Positions 53,766 through 63,216 are shown, counted from the first letter of the stretch. The stretch: DNA of 64,000 nt from Arthrobacter stackebrandtii (GCF_017876675.1 NZ_JAGIOI010000001.1:3100001-3164000); one strand, 5' to 3'. Program-made: numbers and translations. Notes: a model not told the origin generated them from the sequence alone.

Positions 53766-55145
53766 ATGTCATCCGTGAACACCACCATCCAGCTCATCAC
53801 CCGCGAGCAGGCCGAAGCAGTCCGGGTTCCCGGCCAGCCCGGCCGGACGCAGGAATCCTGCGACGACGACCTGGCCAAGGGCCCGTGGGAATTTGACCTG
53901 GCCGAGGCCCTCGCAGGCACCCCCGGCTACGGCCCCGGCGCCTCCAACGAGGACACCGCCCCGCCCGCGACTCCGGTGCAGGGCCAGCTGCCCCAGGAGT
54001 ACAAGGACGCCTCCGACGACGAGCTTGAGGCCCGCATTCTCTCCGCCAAGGCGAAACTCGGGGACCGCGTGGTCATCCTGGGGCACTTCTACCAGCGCGA
54101 CGAGGTGGTGCAGTTCGCCGACTTCGTGGGCGACTCCTTCCAGCTCGCCAACGCGGCCAAGACCCGCACCGAGGCGGAAGCAATCGTGTTCTGCGGCGTG
54201 CACTTCATGGCCGAGACGGCGGACATGCTATCCGGCAGCCACCAGTCCGTGATCCTGCCCAACCTGGCCGCAGGCTGCTCCATGGCCGACATGGCTGACC
54301 TGCCGTCGGTGGAGGCCTGCTGGGCCGAGCTCGAGGCGCTGTACGGCACCGAGCCCGACGCCGACGGCCGGGTTCCGGTCATTCCCGTCACCTACATGAA
54401 TTCCTCGGCCGCGCTGAAGGCGTTCTGCGGCAAGCACGGAGGCATTGTCTGCACGTCCTCCAATGCCTCCACCGTTCTTGAGTGGGCCTTTGAACGCGGC
54501 CAGCGCGTACTGTTCTTCCCCGACCAGCACCTGGGCCGCAACACGGCCAAGGCCATGGGCGTACCGCTGGAGCAGATGCCGCTGTGGAACCCGCGCATGC
54601 CGCTGGGAGGAAACACGCAGGAGGTCATGGACGCCGCAAAGGTGGTGCTGTGGCAGGGATTCTGCTCCGTGCACAAGCGTTTCACGGTGGGCCAGATTGA
54701 GCAGGCACGGGTGGACTTCCCCGGCGTGCGCGTGATCGTGCACCCGGAGTGCCCCATGGAGGTTGTGGACGCTGCCGACGAGGCGGGCTCCACCGACTAC
54801 ATCCTCAAGGCGATCCAGGCCGCCCCGGATGGCACCACCTTCGCCATCGGCACCGAGATCAACATGGTGAACCGGCTCGCGGCCCAATACCCGCAGCACA
54901 CCATCTTCTGCCTGGACCCGGTCATCTGCCCCTGCTCCACGATGTACCGCATCCACCCCGGCTACCTCGCCTGGGTCCTGGAAGGCCTCCTGCGCGGTGA
55001 AGTGCTGAACCAGATCACGGTCCCCGAGGACACCGCGGTCAACGCCAGGATCGCGCTGGAGCGCATGCTCGCCGCCCTGCCGCAGGCCGCCACGAAGCAG
55101 CCCGCCAAGGAGCCGCAGCCAGCACAGAGCGCCGCACGCGCATGA
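53766..55145 (+). CDS. nadA: Quinolinate synthase
   Basis: Condenses iminoaspartate with dihydroxyacetone phosphate to quinolinate, using a [4Fe-4S] cluster. In the 459-residue chain the cysteines in FCGVHFM, HPECPMEVV and VICPCSTMYRIHP are the expected cluster ligands or lie close to them. The first 90 residues are an extension beyond the E. coli core, as in other actinobacteria. GGAG six bases upstream supports ATG 53766. The stop overlaps nadB (ATGA). Confidence 0.95.
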   Translation: MSSVNTTIQLITREQAEAVRVPGQPGRTQESCDDDLAKGPWEFDLAEALAGTPGYGPGASNEDTAPPATPVQGQLPQEYKDASDDELEARILSAKAKLGDRVVILGHFYQRDEVVQFADFVGDSFQLANAAKTRTEAEAIVFCGVHFMAETADMLSGSHQSVILPNLAAGCSMADMADLPSVEACWAELEALYGTEPDADGRVPVIPVTYMNSSAALKAFCGKHGGIVCTSSNASTVLEWAFERGQRVLFFPDQHLGRNTAKAMGVPLEQMPLWNPRMPLGGNTQEVMDAAKVVLWQGFCSVHKRFTVGQIEQARVDFPGVRVIVHPECPMEVVDAADEAGSTDYILKAIQAAPDGTTFAIGTEINMVNRLAAQYPQHTIFCLDPVICPCSTMYRIHPGYLAWVLEGLLRGEVLNQITVPEDTAVNARIALERMLAALPQAATKQPAKEPQPAQSAARA

Positions 55146-56902
55146 GCAACTCGCACCTGGTGGTGGTGGGCAGCGGCATCGCCGGGCTCTACGGTGCGCT
55201 GCTCGCCGCCGAGGCCGGGGTCCGCGTCACGCTCCTGACCAAGGGGACGCTGGCGCAGAGCAACACGCACCAGGCGCAGGGCGGCATCTGCGCCGTGTTG
55301 GCCGAGGGCGAGGCCGCACCCGGTGATTCGGTGGAGGCGCACATTGCCGACACCCTCAAGGCCGGCGCCGGCCAGTGCGATCCCGACGCCGTGCGTATTC
55401 TCTGCACGGAGGCTGCGGGCGACATTGCCGCACTGGAACGCTTCGGCGTCCGCTTTGACCGCGACGCCGCCGGCAGGCGCGCCCTCGGCCTGGAAGGGGC
55501 GCACTCCGCCGCCCGGATCCTGCACGCCGGCGGGGACGCCACGGGTGCCGCCATCGCGGACGGGCTCATCAACGCGGTCCGCGACGCCGCCGACCTGGGC
55601 CTCATGACGGTCTTGGAGGGCTGCTTCGCCACAGAGCTGCTGGCCCGCCCGGCCGCACCGGCCGCTGACCCGCACGACGCCGGCTCCCCGCCCCGCGCGG
55701 CGATCGCCGGCATCGCCTACCTTGACCAGGGAGACGAACGCCAGGCACTGGAAGCCGACGCCGTCCTGCTCGCCACCGGGGGTGCCGGGCAGCTCTTCGA
55801 ATTCACCACCAACCCGGCCGTGGCCACGGGCGACGGCGTGGCCCTCGCCTGGCGCGCCGGTGCCGTGCTCGCCGACCTCGAGTACTTCCAGTTCCACCCC
55901 ACAGCGCTCGCCGTGGGGCAGAACTTCCTGATCTCCGAGGCCGTCCGCGGCGCCGGCGCCGTGCTGCGCGACGCCAATGGCGAGGCCTTCATGCCCCGCT
56001 ACCACCCGGAGGGTGACCTGGCCCCGCGAGACGTTGTCTCCCGCAGCATCGCCGCCCACCTGGAAACGCTCGCAGCCGAGGCCGGTTTGGCCGGCCGGGA
56101 CGAAGGCCCGCACCACGTCTTCCTGGACGCCACCGGCATCGAAACGGCCAACGGCCACGGCTACCTCGCCCGCCGCTTCCCCACGATCGACGCCGCCACC
56201 GCAGCACTCGGCTTCGACTGGCGCCGCGACTGGCTGCCCGTGGCCCCTGCCGCGCACTACTGGATGGGCGGTGTCGCCACCGACCTGCACGGGCGCACCT
56301 CCGTTCCGGGGCTTTTCGCGGCCGGAGAGGCGGCCTGCACCGGCGTCCACGGCGCCAACCGGCTCGCCTCCAACTCGCTGCTCGAGGGTCTGGTCTTCAG
56401 CCGCCGTGCCGTTGCCGCCTTCACCGGCGGGAGCGCCTGGCACGTGATGCACGACGGCGCCGCGTCCCTTCCCGGTGTCCCGGCACCTGCGGCGGGGGAA
56501 GTGCGGGAGACGGCTGCGCCCGCGGCACCCCCACGCCCCGAACTGCGCCATGTGATGGCCGCGCACGCGGGGGTGGTCCGCGACTCGCACGGACTGCAGG
56601 AGGCTGCTGCAGCCCTCGGCACCCCGGCGGAAACCGGTGTGGGCCGCCCTCCCTCCGGGGACCACCCGGACACGTCCGAACGCCGGGAGCTGGAAGACCG
56701 CAACCTGGCGCTCGTGGCACGGCTCCTGGTCCACGCCGCCCAGGCACGGGAAAACTCTGCGGGGGCACACTTCCGCAGCGACTTCCCCCAGGCCACCGAC
56801 GCCCCCTCCCCGCACCAAGCCGCCAGGGCGTCCAACCACTGGGTCAACCCCGTCCCCACCCTGACCACCACCGAACCCCAGCGTGAAAGCGAAACAGTAT
56901 GA
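55142..56902 (+). CDS. nadB: L-aspartate oxidase
   Basis: Oxidises L-aspartate to iminoaspartate, the substrate of NadA, with FAD. The 586-residue chain has the FAD-binding VVGSGIAGLYGALLA at residues 8-22, THQAQGGICAVL, LEYFQFHPTAL and HGANRLASNSLLEGLVF of the fumarate reductase/succinate dehydrogenase flavoprotein fold. ATGA overlaps join it to nadA and nadC, favouring delivery of the unstable iminoaspartate to NadA. Confidence 0.95.
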   Translation: MSNSHLVVVGSGIAGLYGALLAAEAGVRVTLLTKGTLAQSNTHQAQGGICAVLAEGEAAPGDSVEAHIADTLKAGAGQCDPDAVRILCTEAAGDIAALERFGVRFDRDAAGRRALGLEGAHSAARILHAGGDATGAAIADGLINAVRDAADLGLMTVLEGCFATELLARPAAPAADPHDAGSPPRAAIAGIAYLDQGDERQALEADAVLLATGGAGQLFEFTTNPAVATGDGVALAWRAGAVLADLEYFQFHPTALAVGQNFLISEAVRGAGAVLRDANGEAFMPRYHPEGDLAPRDVVSRSIAAHLETLAAEAGLAGRDEGPHHVFLDATGIETANGHGYLARRFPTIDAATAALGFDWRRDWLPVAPAAHYWMGGVATDLHGRTSVPGLFAAGEAACTGVHGANRLASNSLLEGLVFSRRAVAAFTGGSAWHVMHDGAASLPGVPAPAAGEVRETAAPAAPPRPELRHVMAAHAGVVRDSHGLQEAAAALGTPAETGVGRPPSGDHPDTSERRELEDRNLALVARLLVHAAQARENSAGAHFRSDFPQATDAPSPHQAARASNHWVNPVPTLTTTEPQRESETV

Positions 56903-57843
56903 ACGCCGTCGTGCCTGTCCTGAAGAAAACCACCGCAGCGCTGCCCCAGCTGCCGCGCACCGCCGTCGAGGAAATCCTGCAGCGGGCCTTTGCCGAGGAC
57001 GCGCCATACGGGGACATTACCTCGGCCACGCTGCTGCCGGCCGACGCCAGCGCCACCGCCTGGCTCGTGGCGCGCGAGCCCGGCATCTTCTCCGGCGGGG
57101 ATGTGTTCCGCGCCGCCATGGTGATGCAGGACCCGGAAGCGCATGTGGAGCAGCTGGTGGCCGACGGCGCCACGTTCGCTACGGGGGAGCGGCTCATGTC
57201 CGTGACCGGGCTGGCTCGCGGCGTGCTGACGGGGGAGCGGATCGCGCTGAACCTGACGCAGCGCATGAGCGCCATCGCCACCCAAACCGCCGAATACGCC
57301 GCGCTCATCGCCGGGACCGGCGCGCGGGTGACGGACACGCGCAAGACCACGCCGGGCCTGCGCATCCTGGAACGCTACGCCGTGCGCTGCGGCGGCGGGC
57401 ACAACCACCGCTTCTCGCTCTCCGACGCCGTGCTGGCCAAGGACAACCACCTGGCCGTGCTCACCGGCGGCGATACCGGCAGGCTCACAGCCGCGCTCGC
57501 AGGTGTCCGGGCGCAGCTCCCGCACACCGTCCACTTTGAGGTGGAGGTGGACAGCATCGAGCAGATCGAGCCCGTGCTGGCGGCCGGCGTGGACACCATC
57601 ATGCTGGATAACTTCAGCAACGAGGAGCTCGTCCAGGGCGTGGCGCTGGTCAACGGCCGGACCCTGGTGGAGGCCAGCGGCAATGTGAACCTGTCCACGA
57701 TTGCCGGCATTGCGGCCACCGGCGTGGACATCATCTCCGTCGGCGCCCTGACCCACAGCGTGCGCGCCCTTGACCTGGGCCTGGACATTGCGGTGGAGCT
57801 GCCTGGCGCCCCGGATGTGCAGGAACGCGCGGACCTGCCGTGA
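56899..57843 (+). CDS. nadC: Nicotinate-nucleotide pyrophosphorylase (carboxylating)
   Basis: Makes nicotinate mononucleotide from quinolinate and PRPP. Landmarks in the 314-residue chain: EDAPYGDITS near the N-terminus, DTRKTTPGLRILERYAVRCGGGHNHR with the quinolinate-binding Arg, His and Lys residues, and VEVDSIEQ and IMLDNFS of the barrel. It follows nadB with an ATGA overlap and is overlapped by the desulfurase gene. Confidence 0.95.
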   Translation: MNAVVPVLKKTTAALPQLPRTAVEEILQRAFAEDAPYGDITSATLLPADASATAWLVAREPGIFSGGDVFRAAMVMQDPEAHVEQLVADGATFATGERLMSVTGLARGVLTGERIALNLTQRMSAIATQTAEYAALIAGTGARVTDTRKTTPGLRILERYAVRCGGGHNHRFSLSDAVLAKDNHLAVLTGGDTGRLTAALAGVRAQLPHTVHFEVEVDSIEQIEPVLAAGVDTIMLDNFSNEELVQGVALVNGRTLVEASGNVNLSTIAGIAATGVDIISVGALTHSVRALDLGLDIAVELPGAPDVQERADLP

Positions 57844-59048
57844 TCTTCCTCGACGCCGCCGCCACCACGCCAGTCCGCCGCGAGGTCATCGAGGCCATGT
57901 TCCCGTTCCTGACCAACCAGTTCGGCAACCCCTCCAGCCACCACGAGCTGGGGGAGGCGGCCGCTGCGGCGCTGGCAGCCGCCCGTGAACAATGTGCGAC
58001 GGCGTTGGGCGCCCATCCGGAGGAGCTCACATTCACTTCCGGCGGCACCGAGGCGGACAACCTGGCACTGAAGGGCATCGCACTGGCCCGCCGCGCCGCT
58101 GACCCCTCCCTGAACCGGGTTCTGATCAGTGCCGTGGAGCATCCGGCCATTGTGGAATCGGCAGACCACCTGCGCCGCATCCACGGCTTCGAGGTCTGCG
58201 TGGTGCCGGTGGACGCCCAGGGGCTGGTGGACCCGGATGTGTTTGCCGGGATGCTGGCAGCTTCGGGTGCGGGCTCCGGCTCGGCTGCCGGTGAACAGGA
58301 TGGTGCCGCAGCGGGGGGCGGCGTGGCCGTTGCATCCGTCATGTACGCCAACAACGAGGTGGGCACCGTCCAGGACCTGTCCGCGTTGTCGGCCGTTGCG
58401 GCCGCCGCGGGGGTGCCGCTGCACAGCGACGCCGTCCAGGCTGCCGGGTGGCTGCCCCTGGATGTGGCCCGGCTCGGTGTCACGGCGCTGAGCATGTCGG
58501 GACACAAGATCGGCGCCCCCAAGGGTGTGGGACTCCTCTATGTCCGGGGCGGAACCCTGTACGAGCCCCTGATCCACGGCGGCGGGCAGGAGCGCGGCAC
58601 CCGCTCCGGAACAGAGAATGTGGCGTTCGCCGTGGCCCTTGGAACGGCGTTGGCGATGGCGGAATCGGCACGGCCGTCCGCCGCCGGCCGCGTCACGGCG
58701 CTGCGGGAGGGCTTCATGCGGCGCGTCCTGGCCGAAATCCCCACGGCGCAGTTGACCGGCCACCCGACAAGGAGGCTGCCCAATGTGGCCTCATTCTGCT
58801 TCCCCGGCACCAGCGGCGAATCGGTGCTGCTGGAACTGGAGCGGCGGGGGATCGTGTGCTCCTCCGGTTCAGCCTGTGCCGCGGGTGCGGATGAACCGTC
58901 GGCCGTGCTGAGCGCCATGGGCGTGGAGCGGACCGTTGCCCAGACCGCACTGAGGTTCAGCTTTGCCTCCGACATCACGGCGTCGGAGCTGGATGCGGCG
59001 GCCACCGAACTGGCGGCCGCCGTCGAGCGGATGTTGCGGCTGGGGTAG
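57840..59048 (+). CDS. Cysteine desulfurase, NifS/IscS family
   Basis: A 402-residue PLP enzyme that takes sulfur from cysteine. VIFLDAAATTPVRREVIEAM is the class-V start; SMSGHKIGAPKGVGLLYV holds the PLP lysine; CSSGSACAAG carries the persulfide Cys. The start GTG 57840 lies in the nadC stop, so it belongs to the nad operon; the likely job is sulfur supply for the NadA [4Fe-4S] cluster (inference from position, as with other operon-linked NifS proteins). Confidence 0.9.
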   Translation: MIFLDAAATTPVRREVIEAMFPFLTNQFGNPSSHHELGEAAAAALAAAREQCATALGAHPEELTFTSGGTEADNLALKGIALARRAADPSLNRVLISAVEHPAIVESADHLRRIHGFEVCVVPVDAQGLVDPDVFAGMLAASGAGSGSAAGEQDGAAAGGGVAVASVMYANNEVGTVQDLSALSAVAAAAGVPLHSDAVQAAGWLPLDVARLGVTALSMSGHKIGAPKGVGLLYVRGGTLYEPLIHGGGQERGTRSGTENVAFAVALGTALAMAESARPSAAGRVTALREGFMRRVLAEIPTAQLTGHPTRRLPNVASFCFPGTSGESVLLELERRGIVCSSGSACAAGADEPSAVLSAMGVERTVAQTALRFSFASDITASELDAAATELAAAVERMLRLG

Positions 59049-59077
59049 GGCAGGTGCCGGCCGGCTGAAGTGAAACC

Positions 59078-59926
59078 TCAGGCGGCCAGCGGCACCGTCC
59101 CTGCTCGCGATGATGCCGGGTCCCAGTCGAAGCGCTCGCGCAACACCCGGTTCCAGCGGTTGGCCGGCAGGTGCGGATGCAGCAGGGCGATGCCCACACA
59201 ATACTTGCTCATGCTCAGGGCCCTGATGCCCATCTCGGCCAGGACCCTGTCTGCAACTCCCCGCCCGTCAGCCGATTTCGTCTCCACGACCACCAGGTCC
59301 GGACCGGCAACCTCACGGGCGCCGCCGTCCGCCCCGACACCGGCCGGGCCGTCCGCCCCGCCGGCGTCGCGGCACAGCAGCCCGACGTCAAGGGTGAGCC
59401 GTTCCCTGCTGTGCGGGTTCACCAGTGTGCCGCGGCGGTAGTCCACCGTCATGACGGGCCGCAGCTCGGGGAGCGGCAGGCCATACTCGGCGTCGAGCAG
59501 CGCGCCCAGGAATTCCCGGGCCTCACCATTCATGGTGCCGCTGTCCCCGAGGCCGTAGGGGATCCGGTGCTTGTCGGTTTCTCCGCGGGCACCCTTCAAC
59601 TTGGCCTCAAACATGCACAGCCCCGAGTCCAGGTAGGTGCGGGTGCGGACCTTGAACCGGCGGCGCCGGCCCTGCCGGTGGGCACGGAACTGGTCCAGTC
59701 CGGGGGTGTCGAAGTAGGTGGAGCTGTAGCCAAAGACCCGGCGCCCGGCGATCTCCATGACGGCAAAATCACTGCCGAGCCGGTCCAGCAGCGCAGCCAG
59801 CTGGCTGCGGGTCAGGAGGAACTTTTTGTCCACGCGGCGCTGCAGTGCAGCCTCCTCGTTGACAGCTTCCAAACTGATCGGATCACGCAGCGCCAATGCT
59901 GCATCCAGGATGTCTGCGCAGCTCAT
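59078..59926 (-). CDS. VTC-domain protein (polyphosphate polymerase-like)
   Basis: A 282-residue VTC/tunnel-type protein. In order: KKFLLT, SSTYFDTPGLDQFRAH, RRFKVRTRTYLD (basic tunnel residues), CMFEAKLKG with the metal Glu and Lys, TDKHRI, and near the end VVVETKS and SMSKYCVG. These are the residues that bind phosphate chains and the metal in yeast Vtc4, which makes polyphosphate from ATP. It overlaps the DUF4956 gene by four bases; the pair is a known bacterial arrangement, often with CotH, which is missing here. Confidence 0.9.
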   Translation of the reverse strand: MSCADILDAALALRDPISLEAVNEEAALQRRVDKKFLLTRSQLAALLDRLGSDFAVMEIAGRRVFGYSSTYFDTPGLDQFRAHRQGRRRRFKVRTRTYLDSGLCMFEAKLKGARGETDKHRIPYGLGDSGTMNGEAREFLGALLDAEYGLPLPELRPVMTVDYRRGTLVNPHSRERLTLDVGLLCRDAGGADGPAGVGADGGAREVAGPDLVVVETKSADGRGVADRVLAEMGIRALSMSKYCVGIALLHPHLPANRWNRVLRERFDWDPASSRAGTVPLAA

Positions 59927-60600
59927 GACCGGTTCCCCAGCTGGTGGGACGTCAGCTGGACCGGAATCGGTTCCATGCGGCCCGGTGCCACCGACGGATA
60001 CTGCGGCAGTGCCGCGGCAGCGTGCTCGTGGATGCAGGTGCTCGAGGGTGCATTGACGGCAGCCTTGTAGCGGACGTCGGCAATGGTCAGGTCGCGGACA
60101 ACATCGAGTTCCATCACTTCAATACGGGTGACAGGGCCGCCCAACAACGTTTCCAGCGCCACACGCAGTTCGCCCTCATTGGGGTAGGCCCGGTCCAAGG
60201 TGATGGTCTGCCTGCGGGTGCGCGGGGCAATGCGGGGGTGGTCTGCAATGAACAGCACGGCGACAAGCGCTGCGGACAGCACCGGGGAAAGCCATGCCGG
60301 GTCCGGGTGCAGGCCGTTCATCAGGCCCAGCACCAGGGCGGCGAAGTAGTAGCCGATCTCGCCCTGGGTCAGCGTGTCCGAACGCAAGCGGATGATGGAG
60401 AGAACACCGAACAATCCCAGCCCCAGGCCCATGCCGGCGGCGCTGCCGGACAGGAGCATCGTGACGAGCATGATGCCCACATTCAGGCATACGTAGGCAA
60501 TGGCCAGGTCGCGGCGCTGGTAGCGGGGGAAGTACACGGCGTACACCAAGACACTGATGCAGACCATGTTGGCGGCGAGTGCGATCCAGAGGTTGAACAT
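59923..60600 (-). CDS. DUF4956 membrane protein, VTC partner
   Basis: A 225-residue protein with four membrane helices in the first 130 residues and a soluble C-terminal domain. GLFGVLSIIRLRSDTLTQGEIGYYF, between helices 2 and 3, is the DUF4956 hallmark. GGGAG six bases upstream supports ATG 60600. It probably anchors the VTC-domain enzyme or passes its product; no function is proven for the family. Confidence 0.85.
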   Translation of the reverse strand: MFNLWIALAANMVCISVLVYAVYFPRYQRRDLAIAYVCLNVGIMLVTMLLSGSAAGMGLGLGLFGVLSIIRLRSDTLTQGEIGYYFAALVLGLMNGLHPDPAWLSPVLSAALVAVLFIADHPRIAPRTRRQTITLDRAYPNEGELRVALETLLGGPVTRIEVMELDVVRDLTIADVRYKAAVNAPSSTCIHEHAAAALPQYPSVAPGRMEPIPVQLTSHQLGNRS

Positions 60601-60677
60601 TTTTATCTCCCAAAACGTTGAGGTTGTTGACTAACCTCTACTGTTCCGCAGCCCTATGAGAGTAAAAGGAGACTGAG

Positions 60678-60693
60678 ATGAGATCGTTCTCAT
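60678..60693. promoter_or_regulatory. Response-regulator-type dyad upstream of DUF4956-VTC
   Basis: ATGAGA-TCGT-TCTCAT, the same ATGAGA-N4-TCTCAT pattern as at 63261-63276. It lies 78 bp before the DUF4956 start, in the 114-bp gap after the response regulator gene. Confidence 0.65.
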
Positions 60694-60714
60694 GAACGCC
60701 CGGCGGCGCCCGGT

Positions 60715-61377
60715 TCAGTCCAACTTCAGCCGGTAGCCCATCCCGCGGACGGTCTCAATCCGCTCCGCACCGAACTTCTTGCGCAGATACCGGATGTAGA
60801 CGTCCACAATGTTTGAACCCGGATCAAAGTCGAAACCCCACACCTGGGAGAGCAGCTGTTCCCGGGAGAGCACCTGGTCGCGGTGCCGGAACAGTGTCTC
60901 GGCCAAGGCGAACTCTCGGGCACTGAGATCCTTGTTGACGCCGTCCACCGAGGCCCTGCGGGTGCGCAGGTCCAGGCTGAGCGGCCCGGCCGTGAGAATC
61001 GTCTGTTCTTCCAGGACATGCCCGCGCAGGCGCAGCCGCACCCGGGCGAGCAATTCCTCGAAGGCGAAGGGCTTTGGCAGGTAGTCGTCGGCCCCGCCGA
61101 CCAGGCCGGCCACCTTGTCCTCAACACTGCTTCGGGCAGAGAGAATGATGACAGGGATGTCCACCTTGTCCTGGCGCAGGCGGTGCAGCACCGTCAGGCC
61201 GTCGATGACAGGCAGGCCAATGTCCAGGATCAGCAGGTCGTGGACATAGGACCGTGCCTCATCGTAGGCGGACTGGCCGTCGCCGACCACCTGGGTGACA
61301 AAGCCTTCGGCGGCAAGCCCCTTCTGCACAAACGTGGCTATGCGGGCTTCATCTTCAGCGATCAGGATTCGTTTCAT
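60715..61377 (-). CDS. Response regulator, OmpR/PhoB family
   Basis: A 220-residue regulator. The receiver domain has the acidic pair Glu8-Asp9, phosphorylatable Asp52 (LILDIGLP), and the conserved Lys in LPKPFAFEE; a winged-helix output domain follows (SAREFALAETLFRHRDQVLSREQLLSQVWGFDFDPGSNIVDVYIRYLRKK region). It overlaps the kinase gene by four bases. It is the likely reader of the ATGAGA-N4-TCTCAT sites (inference). Confidence 0.95.
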   Translation of the reverse strand: MKRILIAEDEARIATFVQKGLAAEGFVTQVVGDGQSAYDEARSYVHDLLILDIGLPVIDGLTVLHRLRQDKVDIPVIILSARSSVEDKVAGLVGGADDYLPKPFAFEELLARVRLRLRGHVLEEQTILTAGPLSLDLRTRRASVDGVNKDLSAREFALAETLFRHRDQVLSREQLLSQVWGFDFDPGSNIVDVYIRYLRKKFGAERIETVRGMGYRLKLD

Positions 61378-62834
61378 GCATGGCCTTTCTCATGGCTGCC
61401 GGGGCCTGCCCCACCAGCGTTCGATTCATCATCCGGGAGCAGGCTCACCGGCAGGAGCATGGTAAAAATGGAGCCCGCTCCCAGGGAGCTGGCCACCGTC
61501 ACGGAGCCACCATGGCCTTCGGCAATCGACTTCACAATCGACAGGCCCAAGCCGGCCCCGGCACTGTGCCCGGAGTTGGGGCCTCGGTGGAAGCGGGAAA
61601 AAATCCCCGCCTGATCTTCTTCGGCGATCCCCGCACCAGTGTCACGCACCCACAAGAGGAGCGTGCCGTCGTCGTACGTGGAGCCGAGCGCAATGGTGCC
61701 GCCGGGCGGGGTGTGGTTGACGGCGTTGGAGGCCAGCTGCATGAGGGCCTGGGTGAGGCGCTGGCCGTCGGCAGCGATGTGGCCTTCGGCGAGCTCATCC
61801 AACGTCCAGTTTTGCGGGCCAAGCATGCTGGCCTTGCTCAGCGCATCCACCATCAGCTCCATGAGCTCCACCTCCTGTGGCACCACGAAGTCTGGCTGTT
61901 GGGACTTCGCGAGCAGCAGGAGGTCGTTGACGATGCGGGCCATGCGGTCCAGCTCATCAGTGACCAAGGCGATGGTTTCGGCCCGCTCGGCGGGATCCTC
62001 ACTCATCATCTCAAGGTGCCCCCGGACCACTGTGATGGGCGTGCGCAGCTCGTGGCCGGCGTCGTCCACGAATTGCTGCTGCGTGGCAAAGGCGGTCTCG
62101 AGCCGGTCCAGCATGCGGTTGAACGTGGTGGCCAGGGCGGCGACGTCATCGTGCCCCTTCACCTCGATGCGGCCCTTGAGGTCTGTTTCACTGATGGTCT
62201 CGGCCGTCTCCCGCACCTGCCGCAGCGGGGCCAGCACCCGCCCGGCGATGAGCCAGCTGGCGATCCCGGCGCCGATCACGGCCAGCACGCCGGCCAGTGC
62301 GAAGATGCCCAGCGAGCTGAACAGCGGGGCGGCAACTTCACGGCGGAACTGGACGCTGACCAGGGCGCCCGATGCGGAGTCGCCCACCACCTGGACCGGG
62401 ATGACGGCGTACGCGACCGGGCCGGCACTCGTGGCGTAGCGGCCGTGGACGGGCTGCTCGTGCCCGGTGACGAGCGCCAGGAACGCCGGGTCCCTGTCCA
62501 GCCGTGCGGGCGGGTCGCCGGCCATGCGCCTGTGCGGGACACCGTCGAGCAGGCTGAACGCGGTCTCGGCGCGGGTGGGCACGGTGTCCTGCAGGAACCG
62601 CGTCAGCAGCGCGTCGGCGGTGAACTGCGAACTGCCCGACGGGGACGTGGCGAAGGTGCGGAAACTTGTTGCGGCGTGCGTCAGCCGATCGTCCACCATG
62701 GCGTCGGTGCGCGCGTTCAGGATCTGCGCCGACAGCACAATCGAGCCGGCAAAGGCCACCGCCAGCAGCAGCACCATCGCACCGATGATGCGGCCCCTGG
62801 CGGTGAGGTGCCGGCGCGGGGAGTCAGTCATCAT
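61374..62834 (-). CDS. Sensor histidine kinase
   Basis: A 486-residue kinase: helix 1 (about 16-38), an extracytoplasmic domain of about 135 residues, helix 2 (about 173-199), HAMP, phospho-accepting His261 in DDAGHELRTPIT, then the ATPase domain with QLASNAVNHTPPGG (N box), RDTGAGIAEEDQ and GAGLGLSIVKSIAEGHGG. Either of two adjacent ATG codons (62834 or 62831) can be the start; both overlap the end of the acidic peptide gene, so the two are translated together. Confidence 0.93.
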   Translation of the reverse strand: MMTDSPRRHLTARGRIIGAMVLLLAVAFAGSIVLSAQILNARTDAMVDDRLTHAATSFRTFATSPSGSSQFTADALLTRFLQDTVPTRAETAFSLLDGVPHRRMAGDPPARLDRDPAFLALVTGHEQPVHGRYATSAGPVAYAVIPVQVVGDSASGALVSVQFRREVAAPLFSSLGIFALAGVLAVIGAGIASWLIAGRVLAPLRQVRETAETISETDLKGRIEVKGHDDVAALATTFNRMLDRLETAFATQQQFVDDAGHELRTPITVVRGHLEMMSEDPAERAETIALVTDELDRMARIVNDLLLLAKSQQPDFVVPQEVELMELMVDALSKASMLGPQNWTLDELAEGHIAADGQRLTQALMQLASNAVNHTPPGGTIALGSTYDDGTLLLWVRDTGAGIAEEDQAGIFSRFHRGPNSGHSAGAGLGLSIVKSIAEGHGGSVTVASSLGAGSIFTMLLPVSLLPDDESNAGGAGPGSHEKGHA

Positions 62835-63216
62835 CGGGATCGTCCCAGTCGTCCGCGTCATCGCAGTCGTCGTCGCCTGCCAGCGGGGCGCAGCCGGGGA
62901 CCACCACTGCGCCTCCATCTGCAGGTGGCGCAGGCGGTGCAGGTGGTGCGGACGACGGCGGAGGTGGTGTTGGGCTGGTGTCCGTTGGCGGGGCGGTGGT
63001 TGGGCTGGCAGACGGGCCGGGGCTGGGTGTCGCCGTGGCTGACGGTTCAGGTGCGGGGGTGGGCGTCCGGGAGGGTGGCGGCGTGCCGTGCGGGGTGACC
63101 ACGATGGTGTCGCCAAGGCGCGGTTCCGAACTGGAAACGAGCAGGGTCGTGGCCACGATGGTCCCGCCCACCACCAGGGTGATGAAGGCGGCGAGGATGA
63201 ACCGTGGGATGTGCAT
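62824..63216 (-). CDS. Membrane-anchored Pro/Thr-rich peptide with poly-Asp tail
   Basis: A 130-residue protein: one N-terminal membrane segment (about 6-27, no signal-peptidase II box), a Pro/Thr/Ser/Ala-rich stalk (45-100), then GAVVVPGCAPLAGDDDC and an Asp-rich end (DDADDWDDPDDD). The two Cys could form a small disulfide loop. The acidic end would lie outside the cell and could bind cations. It resembles the small secreted hydrophilic proteins next to Streptomyces two-component systems. Coupled to the kinase gene, it may be an accessory sensor (inference). Confidence 0.75.
   Translation of the reverse strand: MHIPRFILAAFITLVVGGTIVATTLLVSSSEPRLGDTIVVTPHGTPPPSRTPTPAPEPSATATPSPGPSASPTTAPPTDTSPTPPPPSSAPPAPPAPPADGGAVVVPGCAPLAGDDDCDDADDWDDPDDD

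Noticed and set aside
54962-57007. Minus-strand frame of 681 codons opposite nadB
   Set aside because: The composition is a shadow of nadB codon use; nadB and nadC have complete catalytic motifs and coupled starts.
59171-60070. Plus-strand frame of 299 codons across the VTC gene
   Set aside because: VTC motifs are on the minus strand and the frame runs across the VTC-DUF4956 junction without any domain.
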